A DNA stretch of 64,000 nucleotides from Chloroflexota bacterium (GTDB lineage Bacteria; Chloroflexota; UBA11872): contig JAJDUU010000047.1 of assembly GCA_022826485.1 (NCBI GenBank), positions 45,070-109,069 on the forward strand, in the 5' to 3' direction. Below are positions 41,407 to 51,133 of this stretch, piece by piece; the stretch's first letter is position 1, and every line of letters starts with the position of its first letter. The notes under the pieces are model-generated. The model had not been told where the DNA came from, did no database searches, and was given only the letters and a program-made list of their open reading frames with translations. The translations under genes and the position numbers were made by a program.

Positions 41407-44400
41407 ATGCAACTGATTGACGACCGCCTGGTGTACTCCGCCACCGATCTGGTGGCGTTCTTGGAGTGCCGGCACCTGGCCAACCTGGAGCGGGCCGTGG
41501 CCCTGCGCCACCTCAAACGACCCTATCGAGACGACCCGGTGCTCGACCGCATGGCGCGGCGGGGTCGCGAATACGAGGAGCGTTTTCTGGAAGCGCTGCG
41601 GGCGCAGCATCTGCAAATCAGGGAAATCCGGCCGCCGGACACCGTTTCCCCGGCGCGGGCGGTTGAGTCCGAGCACGCTGAGACGCTGCGGGCCATGCGG
41701 GAGGGCGTTGACGTGATCTACCAGGCGGTGTTGCTCGGCGACCGGCGGCTGGGCTATGCGGACTTCCTGCGGCGCGTCGAGACGCCCAGCGACCTCGGGG
41801 CCTGGAGCTACGAAGTCTGGGACACGAAGCTGGCGCGGAAACCCACGGCGTCCGCCGTGCTGCAGATCGGCATGTACTCCGACCTGCTGGGCGCCATGCA
41901 GGGGCGGCAGCCGGACCGGATGCACCTGGCGCTGGGCGGGGTCGAGCGGCAAACGGAGAGCCTGCGCGTGGCCGACTACGCGGCCTATTGCCGCCTGGTG
42001 GCGCGCGAGCTGGAGGGCATGCTCGACGAGCCCGAACCGGCGGTTCCCGTCACCTCGAAGCCCGAACCGGTGGGGCATTGCGACTTCTGCCGCTGGAGCC
42101 AGGCGTGCCGGGACCAGTGGCGCCGCGAGGACGACCTGGCCCTGGTGGCCAACCTGACGACCCGCCAGCGCCGGGCGTTGCACACGGTGGGCGTGACCAC
42201 GCGGCGCGGGCTGGCCAACCCGTCGCCGCCGCTGCCGGATCGGCTGGACGGCGTCAGCCAGGAGTCGCTGGCCGGGGCGCAGGCGCAGGCGAACATCCAG
42301 GTGCGCGGCGACGGCCGCGTCATCTCCGAGCGCATCCCGCCGGAACGCGACCGCGAAAACACGCTCGTTCCGGACCGGGGTCTCTGGGCGCTGCCGGCGC
42401 CGTCGCCGGGAGACCTGTTTCTGGACCTGGAGGGCGATCCGTTCTTCGGATCCGACGAGATCGACGGAATCGACTATCTCTTCGGCCTCATCGAGCCGGG
42501 ACTGACCGACGCCGCGGGCGAACCGACGTTTCACGCCTTCTGGTCGATCGTGGACGGCACGGTGTCGCCAGCGGCCGAGCGGCAGGCGTTCGAGGACTGC
42601 ATCGACCTCATCATGAATCGCTGGGCGGCGCACCCGGGCATGCACGTCTATCACTACGCGCCCTACGAGACCACGGCCATGAAGCGGCTGGCCGGGCGCT
42701 ACGCCACCCGCGAGTCGGAGGTGGACCAGCTCCTGCGCGGGAGGGTCTTCGTGGACCTGTATCGGGTGGTGCGGCAGGGGATCAGGGCCTCGGTGGAGAG
42801 CTACTCGATCAAACGGCTGGAGCCGCTCTACGGGTTCAAGCGCGAAGTCGATCTGCGCGACGCGGGTGAGAGCATCGTGGAGTTCGAGCACTGGCTCGAA
42901 CCCGAGGAAGGAACCGATCGCGAGGCGCTGCTGGAGCAGATCAAGGCCTATAACTGCGACGACTGCCTGTCCACCTACTACCTGCGCGAGTGGTTGGAGG
43001 GGCAGCGCAGCGCGCTGGCGAGGGAGGTCGGCGCCAAAGCCCCGCCGCGTCCGACGGGCGCGCCGCCCGAGGAAACCGAGGACACGGAGACTCAGCAAGC
43101 GGTGCAGGAACTGGTGCACCATCTGACGGCCGACCTGCCCGAGGACTTGACGGACGGCCGGTCGCTCGAAGACCCGACGCAACGCGGTCGCTGGCTGCTG
43201 GCGCAGCTGCTCGACTGGCACCGGCGGGAAGACAAGGCGTTCTGGTGGCGCTATTTCCACCTGAAGGACGAGTTGACTGACGAAGAGCGCGTGGACGAGT
43301 CCGACGCGCTGGGCCGGCTCACGTTCGCGGGCAGCCGACCCGATCCCAGGCCGAATGCCAAATCCACGATCTATAGCTTTCGCTTTCCGCCGCAGGACCA
43401 CAAGTTCGACGTTGGCGATACGCCTCGCGATCAGGACGGGAATTCGGTGGGCGAAGTGGTCGCGGTCGACGACCAATCCTGCGTGATCGACCTGAAGCTT
43501 GGGTCGAGTCGCGCGGCACCTGAGCCGACGTCGCTGATTCCCTACCAATATGTTCGTCCAGGCCCAAAGCCGCCAAGCCTTTGGGAGCTGGCCGAGTGGG
43601 TGATCGACTGCGGGATCGACGGGCCTGGTCCCTATCGGGCGGCGCGCGACCTGCTGATGCGCCGTCCGCCGCGGGTGGGACAAGTCGAGGGCGCGCCGCT
43701 GATGACGGCCGGTGAGGATGCGCAGGATGCGGCCCGGCGGTTGATCCAGACGCTCGATGCGAGCTACCTGGCGATCCAGGGACCGCCCGGATCGGGCAAG
43801 AGCACGGTCGGCGCGGAGATGATCGTGGACCTGGTGGCGACCGGAAAGCGCGTGGGGGTGACGGCCAACAGCCACAAGGTGGTCGGTGAGCTGCTGGAAA
43901 AGACGGCGCGGGTGGCGGTCGAACGTGGAATCCACGTCAAGATCGGCCAGCGGACGGGATTTCGGACCGGTGTGCCCGCATTCGTCGACGCCGAACCTCT
44001 GGCGAATGTGGACGATGCGTGCCTCGCCCTCAGGACGGGCTCGCTCGACGTGGTGGGCGGAACCTCCTGGCTCTGGGCGCGGGGTGAAGTCGAGGGTCTG
44101 GTGGACGTGCTCTGCATCGACGAGGCCGGGCAGATGTCGCTGGCCGACGCGCTGGCCTCGGCGCGCTGCGCCGACAGCCTGTTGCTGCTCGGCGACCCGC
44201 AGCAGCTGGATCAACCGCTGCAGGGCGTGCATCCGCCGGGCGCAGACCGCTCGGTGCTGGCGCACGTGCTCGATGACGCCCGAGTGATGCCTAAGGACTA
44301 CGGCCTGTTTCTCGACGGTACGTGGCGCCTGCATCCCAGCATCTGCGAGTTCACCTCGGAGGTGTTCTACGAGGACAGCCTGCACTCGCATCCGGGCCGG

Positions 44401-44952
44401 GAGAATTTGGATCTGGACGGTTCATCCCCCTTCGAAGGGACCGGGTTGCGTTTCGTGAAGGTCGAGCACGAGCGCCGCATCAGCGACTCCGAGGAAGAGG
44501 CCGACGCCATCGCCAAGACCGTCGACCGGTTGCTCCGATCGCGCCCCTCCTGGACCGATGCCGAGAGGGCGAGCCACACGCTGACGGATCAAGACGTGCT
44601 CATCATCACGCCCTACAACCGGCAGATCCGGGAGCTGTGCTCCCGACCCGAGCTCGAGGAGTTGCGCATCGGCACGGTGGACAAGTTCCAGGGCCAAGAA
44701 GCCCCAATCTCGATCTACTCGATGGCGACCAGCTCAGCCGAAGAGGCGCCGCGCGGCATGGAATTTCTCTACAGCCTCAACCGCTTGAACGTCGCCACCA
44801 GCCGGGCCAAGTGCCTCGCGGTGGTCGTGGCCAGTCCCGGCCTGCTCGCCGTGCGCTGCCGCACGCCCCGCCAAATGCACCTGGCCAACGCCCTCGCGCG
44901 GCTGTTCGAGATGGCCCACGACGAAATCAAGAGTTCCTTGAGGCTGCCGTAG
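41407..44952 (+). CDS. TM0106-type RecB/Cas4-like nuclease fused to an RNase H-like domain and a UPF1/DNA2-type SF1 helicase
   Basis: GVDVIYQAVLLGDRRLGYADFLRRVE...YEVWDTKLAR nuclease core. CDFCRWSQAC plus LECRH as possible Fe-S Cys. GDLFLDLEGDP (RNase_H_2). GPPGSGKST, CIDEAGQM, GDPQQLDQP and VDKFQGQEA...NVATSRAK. Confidence 0.9.
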   Translation: MQLIDDRLVYSATDLVAFLECRHLANLERAVALRHLKRPYRDDPVLDRMARRGREYEERFLEALRAQHLQIREIRPPDTVSPARAVESEHAETLRAMREGVDVIYQAVLLGDRRLGYADFLRRVETPSDLGAWSYEVWDTKLARKPTASAVLQIGMYSDLLGAMQGRQPDRMHLALGGVERQTESLRVADYAAYCRLVARELEGMLDEPEPAVPVTSKPEPVGHCDFCRWSQACRDQWRREDDLALVANLTTRQRRALHTVGVTTRRGLANPSPPLPDRLDGVSQESLAGAQAQANIQVRGDGRVISERIPPERDRENTLVPDRGLWALPAPSPGDLFLDLEGDPFFGSDEIDGIDYLFGLIEPGLTDAAGEPTFHAFWSIVDGTVSPAAERQAFEDCIDLIMNRWAAHPGMHVYHYAPYETTAMKRLAGRYATRESEVDQLLRGRVFVDLYRVVRQGIRASVESYSIKRLEPLYGFKREVDLRDAGESIVEFEHWLEPEEGTDREALLEQIKAYNCDDCLSTYYLREWLEGQRSALAREVGAKAPPRPTGAPPEETEDTETQQAVQELVHHLTADLPEDLTDGRSLEDPTQRGRWLLAQLLDWHRREDKAFWWRYFHLKDELTDEERVDESDALGRLTFAGSRPDPRPNAKSTIYSFRFPPQDHKFDVGDTPRDQDGNSVGEVVAVDDQSCVIDLKLGSSRAAPEPTSLIPYQYVRPGPKPPSLWELAEWVIDCGIDGPGPYRAARDLLMRRPPRVGQVEGAPLMTAGEDAQDAARRLIQTLDASYLAIQGPPGSGKSTVGAEMIVDLVATGKRVGVTANSHKVVGELLEKTARVAVERGIHVKIGQRTGFRTGVPAFVDAEPLANVDDACLALRTGSLDVVGGTSWLWARGEVEGLVDVLCIDEAGQMSLADALASARCADSLLLLGDPQQLDQPLQGVHPPGADRSVLAHVLDDARVMPKDYGLFLDGTWRLHPSICEFTSEVFYEDSLHSHPGRENLDLDGSSPFEGTGLRFVKVEHERRISDSEEEADAIAKTVDRLLRSRPSWTDAERASHTLTDQDVLIITPYNRQIRELCSRPELEELRIGTVDKFQGQEAPISIYSMATSSAEEAPRGMEFLYSLNRLNVATSRAKCLAVVVASPGLLAVRCRTPRQMHLANALARLFEMAHDEIKSSLRLP

Positions 44953-44979
44953 AAGGCGGCTGCCAAAAGAGGCAACCAC

Positions 44980-45942
44980 GTGAGCGCGCCAACGACACGG
45001 GACCGTTTTCGCGGCTGCCTGCTGGGGCTGGCGGCGGGGGACGCGCTCGGTACGACGCTGGAGTTCAGGCCTCCGAATACGTTCGAGCCAATCGACGACA
45101 TGAACGGCGGTGGGCCGTTCGGCCTGAAGCCCGGCCAGTGGACCGACGACACGTCCATGGCCCTCTGCCTGGCCGCGAGCTTGATCGAAAGAGGCGAGTT
45201 CGACCCGAGCGACCAGATGCGGCGCTATGTGCGCTGGCGAGAGAAAGGCTACCTGTCTTCCACTGGGATGTGTTTCGACATCGGGAACACCGTCGCGGGT
45301 GCGTTGTCACGCTTCAACGCTACCGGCGATCCCTGTGCCGGCTCGTCCGATCCCCAGACCGCCGGGAACGGTTCGCTCATGCGGCTGGCGCCGGCGCCGA
45401 TGTTCTTCGCCGGCGACGCCGCCCAGGCAATCGGCAAGAGCGCCGATAGCTCGCGAACCACCCATGGGGCCGAAGAAGCGATTGATGCCTGCCGCTACTT
45501 CACCGGCCTGCTCGTCGGGGCCTTGCGCGGCGTCGGCAAGGAGATGCTGCTCTCCGCACGCTATTGCCCAGTCGAGGGTCTCTGGGACGAAAGCCCCCTG
45601 GCGGAACGAATTGCCGAGGTCGCCGACGGTTCGTTCAAGCACCGAGAACCGCCGGAGATCCAAGGAACCGGCTACGTCGTGCAATCGCTGGAGGCGGCTC
45701 TCTGGGCCTTTCACAAGTCCCAGGACTTTCGCGAGGGTGCGCTTCTCGCCGCCAACCTCGGAGACGACGCCGACACCACCGCCGCAATCTACGGGCAGAT
45801 TGCCGGCGCCACGTATGGAGTCGAAGCCATCCCGCCGGAATGGCGGGCGGTGCTGACGATGGTCACGGAGATCACGTCGATGGCCGATAGCCTCTATCAC
45901 CACGCGCGGCAAACGTTGCCGGCGACGCCGCACCCGGGCTGA
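44980..45942 (+). CDS. ADP-ribosylglycohydrolase family protein
   Basis: [51 protein letters not shown] and [26 protein letters not shown] start, 27 bp after the upstream gene. Confidence 0.93.
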   Translation: MSAPTTRDRFRGCLLGLAAGDALGTTLEFRPPNTFEPIDDMNGGGPFGLKPGQWTDDTSMALCLAASLIERGEFDPSDQMRRYVRWREKGYLSSTGMCFDIGNTVAGALSRFNATGDPCAGSSDPQTAGNGSLMRLAPAPMFFAGDAAQAIGKSADSSRTTHGAEEAIDACRYFTGLLVGALRGVGKEMLLSARYCPVEGLWDESPLAERIAEVADGSFKHREPPEIQGTGYVVQSLEAALWAFHKSQDFREGALLAANLGDDADTTAAIYGQIAGATYGVEAIPPEWRAVLTMVTEITSMADSLYHHARQTLPATPHPG

Positions 45943-45945
45943 TCG

Positions 45946-46899
45946 CTACCCGGCGTCCCCGCCTTCTCCAGCACCCGCTTGCCCCACTTGGCGCAATTGG
46001 ACTCCCGAGTGCTCCCAGATCTCGATGTCGGAGACTCCGCTCGGTAAGTGCTTGTTGACGACCGTGAGTACGACGCCTTGGCGCCGCCGCACTTTAGGGC
46101 TCCTGAGGTCGCGACCGAAGCCAACCACTGCCCGAATGTCGCCGCTCAACCGTGGAACTGGACGCGTCAACCCTGCGTCGATGCGCGCACTGATCAACGC
46201 CTGGACGCCGTCGAGCACCGCGTCGAATGCGTCGTGCCACTCCCAGATCGACTGCAGGAGCTGGAATGGTGCGTAGTAGAGACCGGCAGTCGATTTAGAG
46301 GCGTCCTTGAGTTCGATAAGCACCAGGCGTCCGCACGAGTCCACCCCGAGTTGGTCGAGTTCGGTTGCTCCTGGTGCTGGCGCCGCCCATCCGTTGCTCG
46401 CGGCGATGGCGGTCAGGTCCGCGAGAGCTGCCCTGACTCTCGGAAAGGCCAACGCGTCGGCTTGCCCTTCCAGAACCACCTCGCGATCAATCGGGACCCA
46501 CGGTTCGCTCACGCGCGACCACTGCATCTGGATCGCGCCCTCAGCCTTGGTCCATCTCGCGCTGACCTTCACCCCGTGCACATAGGTCGAAAGCGCCCGG
46601 CTGAATCCCGACTCTCCGACGTGCCAGGTGCGGAAGAGGTCGCGGGCGCACGCCTGGGTGGCGTACGTCCGATGGGCCGTGATCCTTACGCCTCGGCTCC
46701 GTAGAAACTTCGCGATGAGGATTCGTGTCATCCCGCAGTAGACGTGTATCTCGTCGTTACGGCGGAAATGCAAATCGAGTCCCAGTTCGCCGGTTCTCTC
46801 CTTATCCAACGACAGCAACGGCTCCAAGATTCCGGCCAGTCTGAGGTGCTTCAGATACTCCGGCGAGGGCGCACGGTCGTATGGCCGCGGTGGTGACAT
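45946..46899 (-). CDS. Uncharacterised protein with a possible PD-(D/E)XK nuclease core
   Basis: ATELDQLGVDSCGRLVLIELKDASKSTAGLYYAPFQLLQSIWEW fits E...D...ELK plus a following helix. Confidence 0.6.
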   Translation of the reverse strand: MSPPRPYDRAPSPEYLKHLRLAGILEPLLSLDKERTGELGLDLHFRRNDEIHVYCGMTRILIAKFLRSRGVRITAHRTYATQACARDLFRTWHVGESGFSRALSTYVHGVKVSARWTKAEGAIQMQWSRVSEPWVPIDREVVLEGQADALAFPRVRAALADLTAIAASNGWAAPAPGATELDQLGVDSCGRLVLIELKDASKSTAGLYYAPFQLLQSIWEWHDAFDAVLDGVQALISARIDAGLTRPVPRLSGDIRAVVGFGRDLRSPKVRRRQGVVLTVVNKHLPSGVSDIEIWEHSGVQLRQVGQAGAGEGGDAG

Positions 46900-46909
46900 G
46901 GAGGTCTCG

Positions 46910-47869
46910 CTACAGCTGATAGCGCTCGCGCATGTAGGCCGCCCAACTCTTGAGCCCCTCTGCTTCGCCGGCGCTCACGATGGCCGACGCCGGCAGCACC
47001 GGCGCCATGGATGGCTGGGGTAGGAGATGGGACCACTCCGACCAGAGTGCGGCAATGTCGGGGTTGGAATCGTGGGCGCAGAGCGCGAACCAAGCCCGGT
47101 GCACCGTGCCGTCCTGTACCAGACCCTGGGCGATGGCGAGGTTGCGCATGGGCTGCTGCATGTCGAAGGCGAACGGGCATGGGCCATTGAGATCAGCGTT
47201 GGGAAAGGCGTTGCGCACGCTGCCGTGGCTTCGAGCGAAGATTTCCCAGTAGCGCCGATCTCGCCGCTGCCGCACCGGACGTCGCAAGTAACAGGCGTTC
47301 GGCTCGTGCATGAAGAGGCTCGCGGACCGACACACGTCTTTGCGCCGATTCCCTCGGCTTTCACGCCCGCCACAGGCTGTGAACTCCCCCTCGCTCAGCT
47401 TGACTTCGAGCAGCACGGCGGCGCGGCGTCGAGAGCTTGTTTGGCCCCACAGCACCACGTCGGCGGCCGTGGCGGGCTCGTCCCCGACCGGCCGATCGCC
47501 CCTGATCTCCCCGAGCAATCCGCCCGGCGGCACCCACTCGAACTGCACCCGGTCGATGGCCAGCCGGGCGCCGACTTGCCGGTTGACGAGCTCGGACAGC
47601 CGGTCGAGGCGGCCTTCTCGAAACGGCAGAAAGAGGTTGAAGGCGAACGCCTGCGAGCTGCGCACGTGCGGCGCCTGCTTGTGCAGCCTCACCTGATCGT
47701 CGCGCACGACTTGCTCGGCAAGGTCGCGATACGCCGGGAATATGCCGTCCGTCCAGTGGCTCCAATAGCGCGATCGGGAGCCATCCATTTGGGCTCGCCA
47801 CTCTTCCAAGTGCGCTTGCAGGCGCGCGGCGAATGGCGTTTGCCCTCTGCCGGGTCTAGCGCTGGTCAC
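46910..47869 (-). CDS. PGN_0703-type putative restriction endonuclease
   Basis: AADVVLWGQTSSRRRAAVLLEVKLSEGEFTACGG and CRSASLFMHEPNACYLRRPVRQRRDRRYWEIFA. Confidence 0.75.
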   Translation of the reverse strand: MTSARPGRGQTPFAARLQAHLEEWRAQMDGSRSRYWSHWTDGIFPAYRDLAEQVVRDDQVRLHKQAPHVRSSQAFAFNLFLPFREGRLDRLSELVNRQVGARLAIDRVQFEWVPPGGLLGEIRGDRPVGDEPATAADVVLWGQTSSRRRAAVLLEVKLSEGEFTACGGRESRGNRRKDVCRSASLFMHEPNACYLRRPVRQRRDRRYWEIFARSHGSVRNAFPNADLNGPCPFAFDMQQPMRNLAIAQGLVQDGTVHRAWFALCAHDSNPDIAALWSEWSHLLPQPSMAPVLPASAIVSAGEAEGLKSWAAYMRERYQL

Positions 47870-47913
47870 TGTTTAGGAGGCGCGAAGCACCGTTGCGGTC
47901 CGGCCGCGGTTCA

Positions 47914-48948
47914 TCAGTACCCCGCATGCAGGTCCACCTGGTTGCGGAGGGACTCGCCGCGGTCGAAGCGGCGGAGGTTGTCGGTGAAGATTGTGTAGAT
48001 GCGGTCGAGCATGGTGTCGGACCAGCCGGCGTAGTGGGCGGTGAGGATGACGTTGGGCAGCGTCCACAGGGGCGACTCCGGCGGCAGGGGCTCGGGCGTG
48101 GTGACGTCCAGTCCCGCCCCGGCGATGACGCCGTTGCGCAGGGCGTCGATCAGCGCGGCCTGATCCACGGTCTCGCCGCGACCGATGTTGATGAAGCAGG
48201 CGGTGGACCGCATGCGTGCGAACTGCTCGCGTCCGAAGAGGCGCACGGTTGCGGGCGTCAGCGGCGCCGCGTTCACCACCACGTCCGACTCGCGCAGCAG
48301 GTCGTCCAGCCGGTCGGGGCCAAAGATCTCGTCGGCGAGGGCCGATGGATCGGCGTGGTCGGAGCCGGCGAGCGGGTCGAGCGCCAGGTCCGCTAGTGGT
48401 GCGGATGCTGCCCGTGAGCCTTCCGGCGAGCGACGCAGCGCGATGCCGCGCATGCCGATGCCGCGCGCGCGCCGCGCCATAGCCTGGCCGACATCGCCGA
48501 ATCCAACGATGCCGAGCGTCTTGCCGGTCAGCTCGAACAGGTCGTCGCGGGGTTCGGGCTCGTAGCGCCGGGCTGCCTGCGACCGCAGCGCGCCGGGGAG
48601 TCGCCGGGCCAGCGCGAACATGAGCGATAGGGCGTGCTCGGCGATCTGGACGCCGAACGCGCCGCTGGTGTTGGTGACTACCACGTCCGCCGAGGTGAGA
48701 TCGACCGACAGCAGCACGTCCACGCCGGCGCCCACGGTCTGAATCCAGCGCAGGTCCCCCGCCTGTCGCAGTGCCGCCGGCGAGAGGTAGTTGCCGAAGA
48801 GGATCGTCGTGCCGGGCATGGCCGCGGGCAGCGCGTCCGCCGAAGGCTCCAGGACGATCTCGGGCGACCGGTGCGGCAGCGCGGCGCGGACGCGGTCGAC
48901 CAGCGTCCCGTCGGGGTCGTAGGTGAGGACGATGCGGTGGTCGGGCAC
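47914..48948 (-). CDS. D-2-hydroxyacid dehydrogenase
   Basis: TLGIVGFGDVGQAMARRARGIGM, NIGRGETVDQAALIDALRNGVIAGAGLDVTTPEPLPPESPLW and LTAHYAG. Confidence 0.92.
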   Translation of the reverse strand: MPDHRIVLTYDPDGTLVDRVRAALPHRSPEIVLEPSADALPAAMPGTTILFGNYLSPAALRQAGDLRWIQTVGAGVDVLLSVDLTSADVVVTNTSGAFGVQIAEHALSLMFALARRLPGALRSQAARRYEPEPRDDLFELTGKTLGIVGFGDVGQAMARRARGIGMRGIALRRSPEGSRAASAPLADLALDPLAGSDHADPSALADEIFGPDRLDDLLRESDVVVNAAPLTPATVRLFGREQFARMRSTACFINIGRGETVDQAALIDALRNGVIAGAGLDVTTPEPLPPESPLWTLPNVILTAHYAGWSDTMLDRIYTIFTDNLRRFDRGESLRNQVDLHAGY

Positions 48949-49108
48949 GGGCGAGACTCGATAGGTGGAATTCGCAGGCGCCGACGTGGCGACTGGCTAG
49001 AGGTCAGGGTAGCGCCGGGCGGCCAATGGCGGGCCGCTTGACCTCGGGCGTTCCCCGTTGCACTGGCCTTCTCCCGTCGCACCGGCGAACGGCGGGGTCC
49101 AGGTTCAC

Positions 49109-49333
49109 CCGACACTCGCGCAAGCCCGACTGGATTCCGGCCTCCGCCGGAATGACGGAGGGGTACGCAAGGGTCTCACCGTGGGAAAGGGGGACCGATC
49201 GCGCGTGCAGTTCCCAGGCTGCCCACGGCCTGGGACACCGGGCCTTTCCGTCACCCCGGCGAAAGCCGGGGTCCAGGTCCATCCGACACTCGCGCAAGCC
49301 CGACTGGATTCCGGCCTCCGCCGGAATGACGGA
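49109..49333. repeat. Two perfect 51-bp direct repeats (49109-49159 and 49283-49333) of the GGATTCCGGCCTCCGCCGGAATGACGGA family
   Basis: Both copies read ccgacactcgcgcaagcccgactggattccggcctccgccggaatgacgga. Confidence 0.92.
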
Positions 49334-49519
49334 CGCGGGTGCTCGTGATTCGGACTTGACGATGGGCGCCTCCTGGGCTGCCGCGGGGACGGCTCGAGCC
49401 TGGGAAGAGTGACCTGCGATCTGCTCCCCCGAGGGCCAAGCACGGACGATCTGAGTACCCTGCGGACATAGCCGCGAGGGGCGGCGCCGCTACCCGTGCA
49501 CCCGAGAAATGAGGCACGA

Positions 49520-50497
49520 ATGATCATCGACACCCAGGTCCACATCTTCGAGAAGGCGCACGGCGTGGAGCGCAGCATCCGGATGCACTACACCTGGGCC
49601 GAAATGTCGGCCGAGCTGCTGCTGGACGAGATGAACTACGCCGGCGTGGACAAGTGCTTCCTCATCAGCTACTCGGCGGAGGACATCTGGCCGGACCTTG
49701 GCGACACCTGGAACGACCCGTCCATCAACAAGATCACCAAGCAGTACTTCCTCGACGCGCTGGCCGCCGCCGACCACGACCGCTTCATCTGGTTCACCGA
49801 CCACATCAATCCTGATAAGCCGGGGTACCTGGATCGGATTCGGGAGGACCTCGACGCGGGGGCCGTGGGGCTCAAGATATTCCCTGCCTATACCGGCCAC
49901 TGGCCGTCGGATCCAGGTCTGCGCAAGGTCTACGAGCTATGCGCCGAGCGCGACGTGCCGATCATCATGGCCTGGGAGCGCTGGAACGACCCGCGTCTGC
50001 GCGCCTGCGTTTCGGACTATGAGGAGTTCCTGGGCCTCTTTGATCCCGTCGCCCGCGACTTCCCGTCGGTGAAGTTCCTGTTGACCCACTGGGGCTGCTT
50101 CACCTGGGGCGACCAGTGGCTGGCGAACTGCCGTCCGCCGTTTCCGTCGTTGGAGCCCTTCGTGGCGCTGCTCAACCGGCACGAGCATCTCTACACCGAC
50201 ATCGCCGCCATCACGATCTTCTTCGGCGACGAGATCGCGTGGAAGAACGGCGGGCTGGAAGGCGCGGAGTGGGAGTACCCCTACGCCAATGGCCTGGCGC
50301 TGCTGGAGGGGCTGGTCAGGGGCGCGGGCGTCGAGCGAGTGATGTGGGGCACGGACTGGCCGTGGACCGAGGGTCGCTGCACCTACAAGCAGAACCTCAC
50401 CATGGTCACCACGCACGCGGACTTTCTGTCGGACGACGAGAAGCGGCTGGTCCTGGGCGAAAACGCAGCCAAGTTCGCGGGATTGTCGATCGACTGA
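49520..50497 (+). CDS. Amidohydrolase family protein
   Basis: MIIDTQVHIFEKAHG, GAVGLKIFPAYTGHWPSD, LLTHWG and VMWGTDWPW. Confidence 0.9.
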   Translation: MIIDTQVHIFEKAHGVERSIRMHYTWAEMSAELLLDEMNYAGVDKCFLISYSAEDIWPDLGDTWNDPSINKITKQYFLDALAAADHDRFIWFTDHINPDKPGYLDRIREDLDAGAVGLKIFPAYTGHWPSDPGLRKVYELCAERDVPIIMAWERWNDPRLRACVSDYEEFLGLFDPVARDFPSVKFLLTHWGCFTWGDQWLANCRPPFPSLEPFVALLNRHEHLYTDIAAITIFFGDEIAWKNGGLEGAEWEYPYANGLALLEGLVRGAGVERVMWGTDWPWTEGRCTYKQNLTMVTTHADFLSDDEKRLVLGENAAKFAGLSID

Positions 50498-50511
50498 CTG
50501 GCGATGTGGCA

Positions 50512-51075
50512 ATGAGTCTCGAACCGAACGAGCGCGTCGAGTTGAGGACCCAGCGGCTTCTGCTTCGGCCGTTCGAAGTCGGCGATGTCGACGATGTGCT
50601 GGCCTACGCGTCGGATCCCGAGCTTGCGCGCTTCCTTGACCTGCCCCAGCCCTACACGCATGACGACGCGGAGGAATACGTCGCGCGGCGGATCCTTGAC
50701 GATTGGTCCAACGAAGCAACGTTCGCGATCATCTGGGAGCGGCACGTCATCGGCAGCATCGCCCTGCATGTGAATGTGCGGGACGAGGTGGCTGCGTTGG
50801 GCTACGCGCTGGCTCGGTGGATGTGGGGCCGCGGCATCGTGCCGGAGGCCGGGCGCGCCGTCATCGACTGGGGATTCGAAGCGTATGCGCTGCACAAGAT
50901 CTACTCGCGCGCGGATGTGAGGAACCGGCAATCGTGGCGCGTCATGGAGAAGCTGGGCATGTCGCGCGAAGGCGTGCTGCGGGGTTATCGGAAGGTGCGG
51001 AGTGAGCAGGTGGACGATGTCTGCTACGGCATCCTGCGCGAGGAGTGGGAGCGGGCACGCGGAGACTCGGCCTAG
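50512..51075 (+). CDS. GNAT family N-acetyltransferase (RimJ/RimL type)
   Basis: LRTQRLLLRPFEVGDVDDVLAYASDPEL...VNVRDEVAALGYALARWMWGRGIVPEAGRAVIDWGFE...NRQSWRVMEKLGM. Confidence 0.93.
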   Translation: MSLEPNERVELRTQRLLLRPFEVGDVDDVLAYASDPELARFLDLPQPYTHDDAEEYVARRILDDWSNEATFAIIWERHVIGSIALHVNVRDEVAALGYALARWMWGRGIVPEAGRAVIDWGFEAYALHKIYSRADVRNRQSWRVMEKLGMSREGVLRGYRKVRSEQVDDVCYGILREEWERARGDSA

Positions 51076-51133
51076 AAGTCTCCGAGCCCTGTGCTAGGTT
51101 CGCGCCGCGGGCGCCTGCCGGGGAGCCGAAGCA

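Noticed and set aside
41407-42200. Cas4-like nuclease domain as evidence for a CRISPR-Cas locus
   Set aside because: It is the N-terminus of a TM0106-type helicase fusion; no cas1/cas2 or arrays were seen.
41206-44391. 1061-aa ORF on the minus strand
   Set aside because: Antisense to the clear nuclease-helicase gene. Its Arg/His/Gln/Leu-rich composition is typical of high-GC shadow ORFs.
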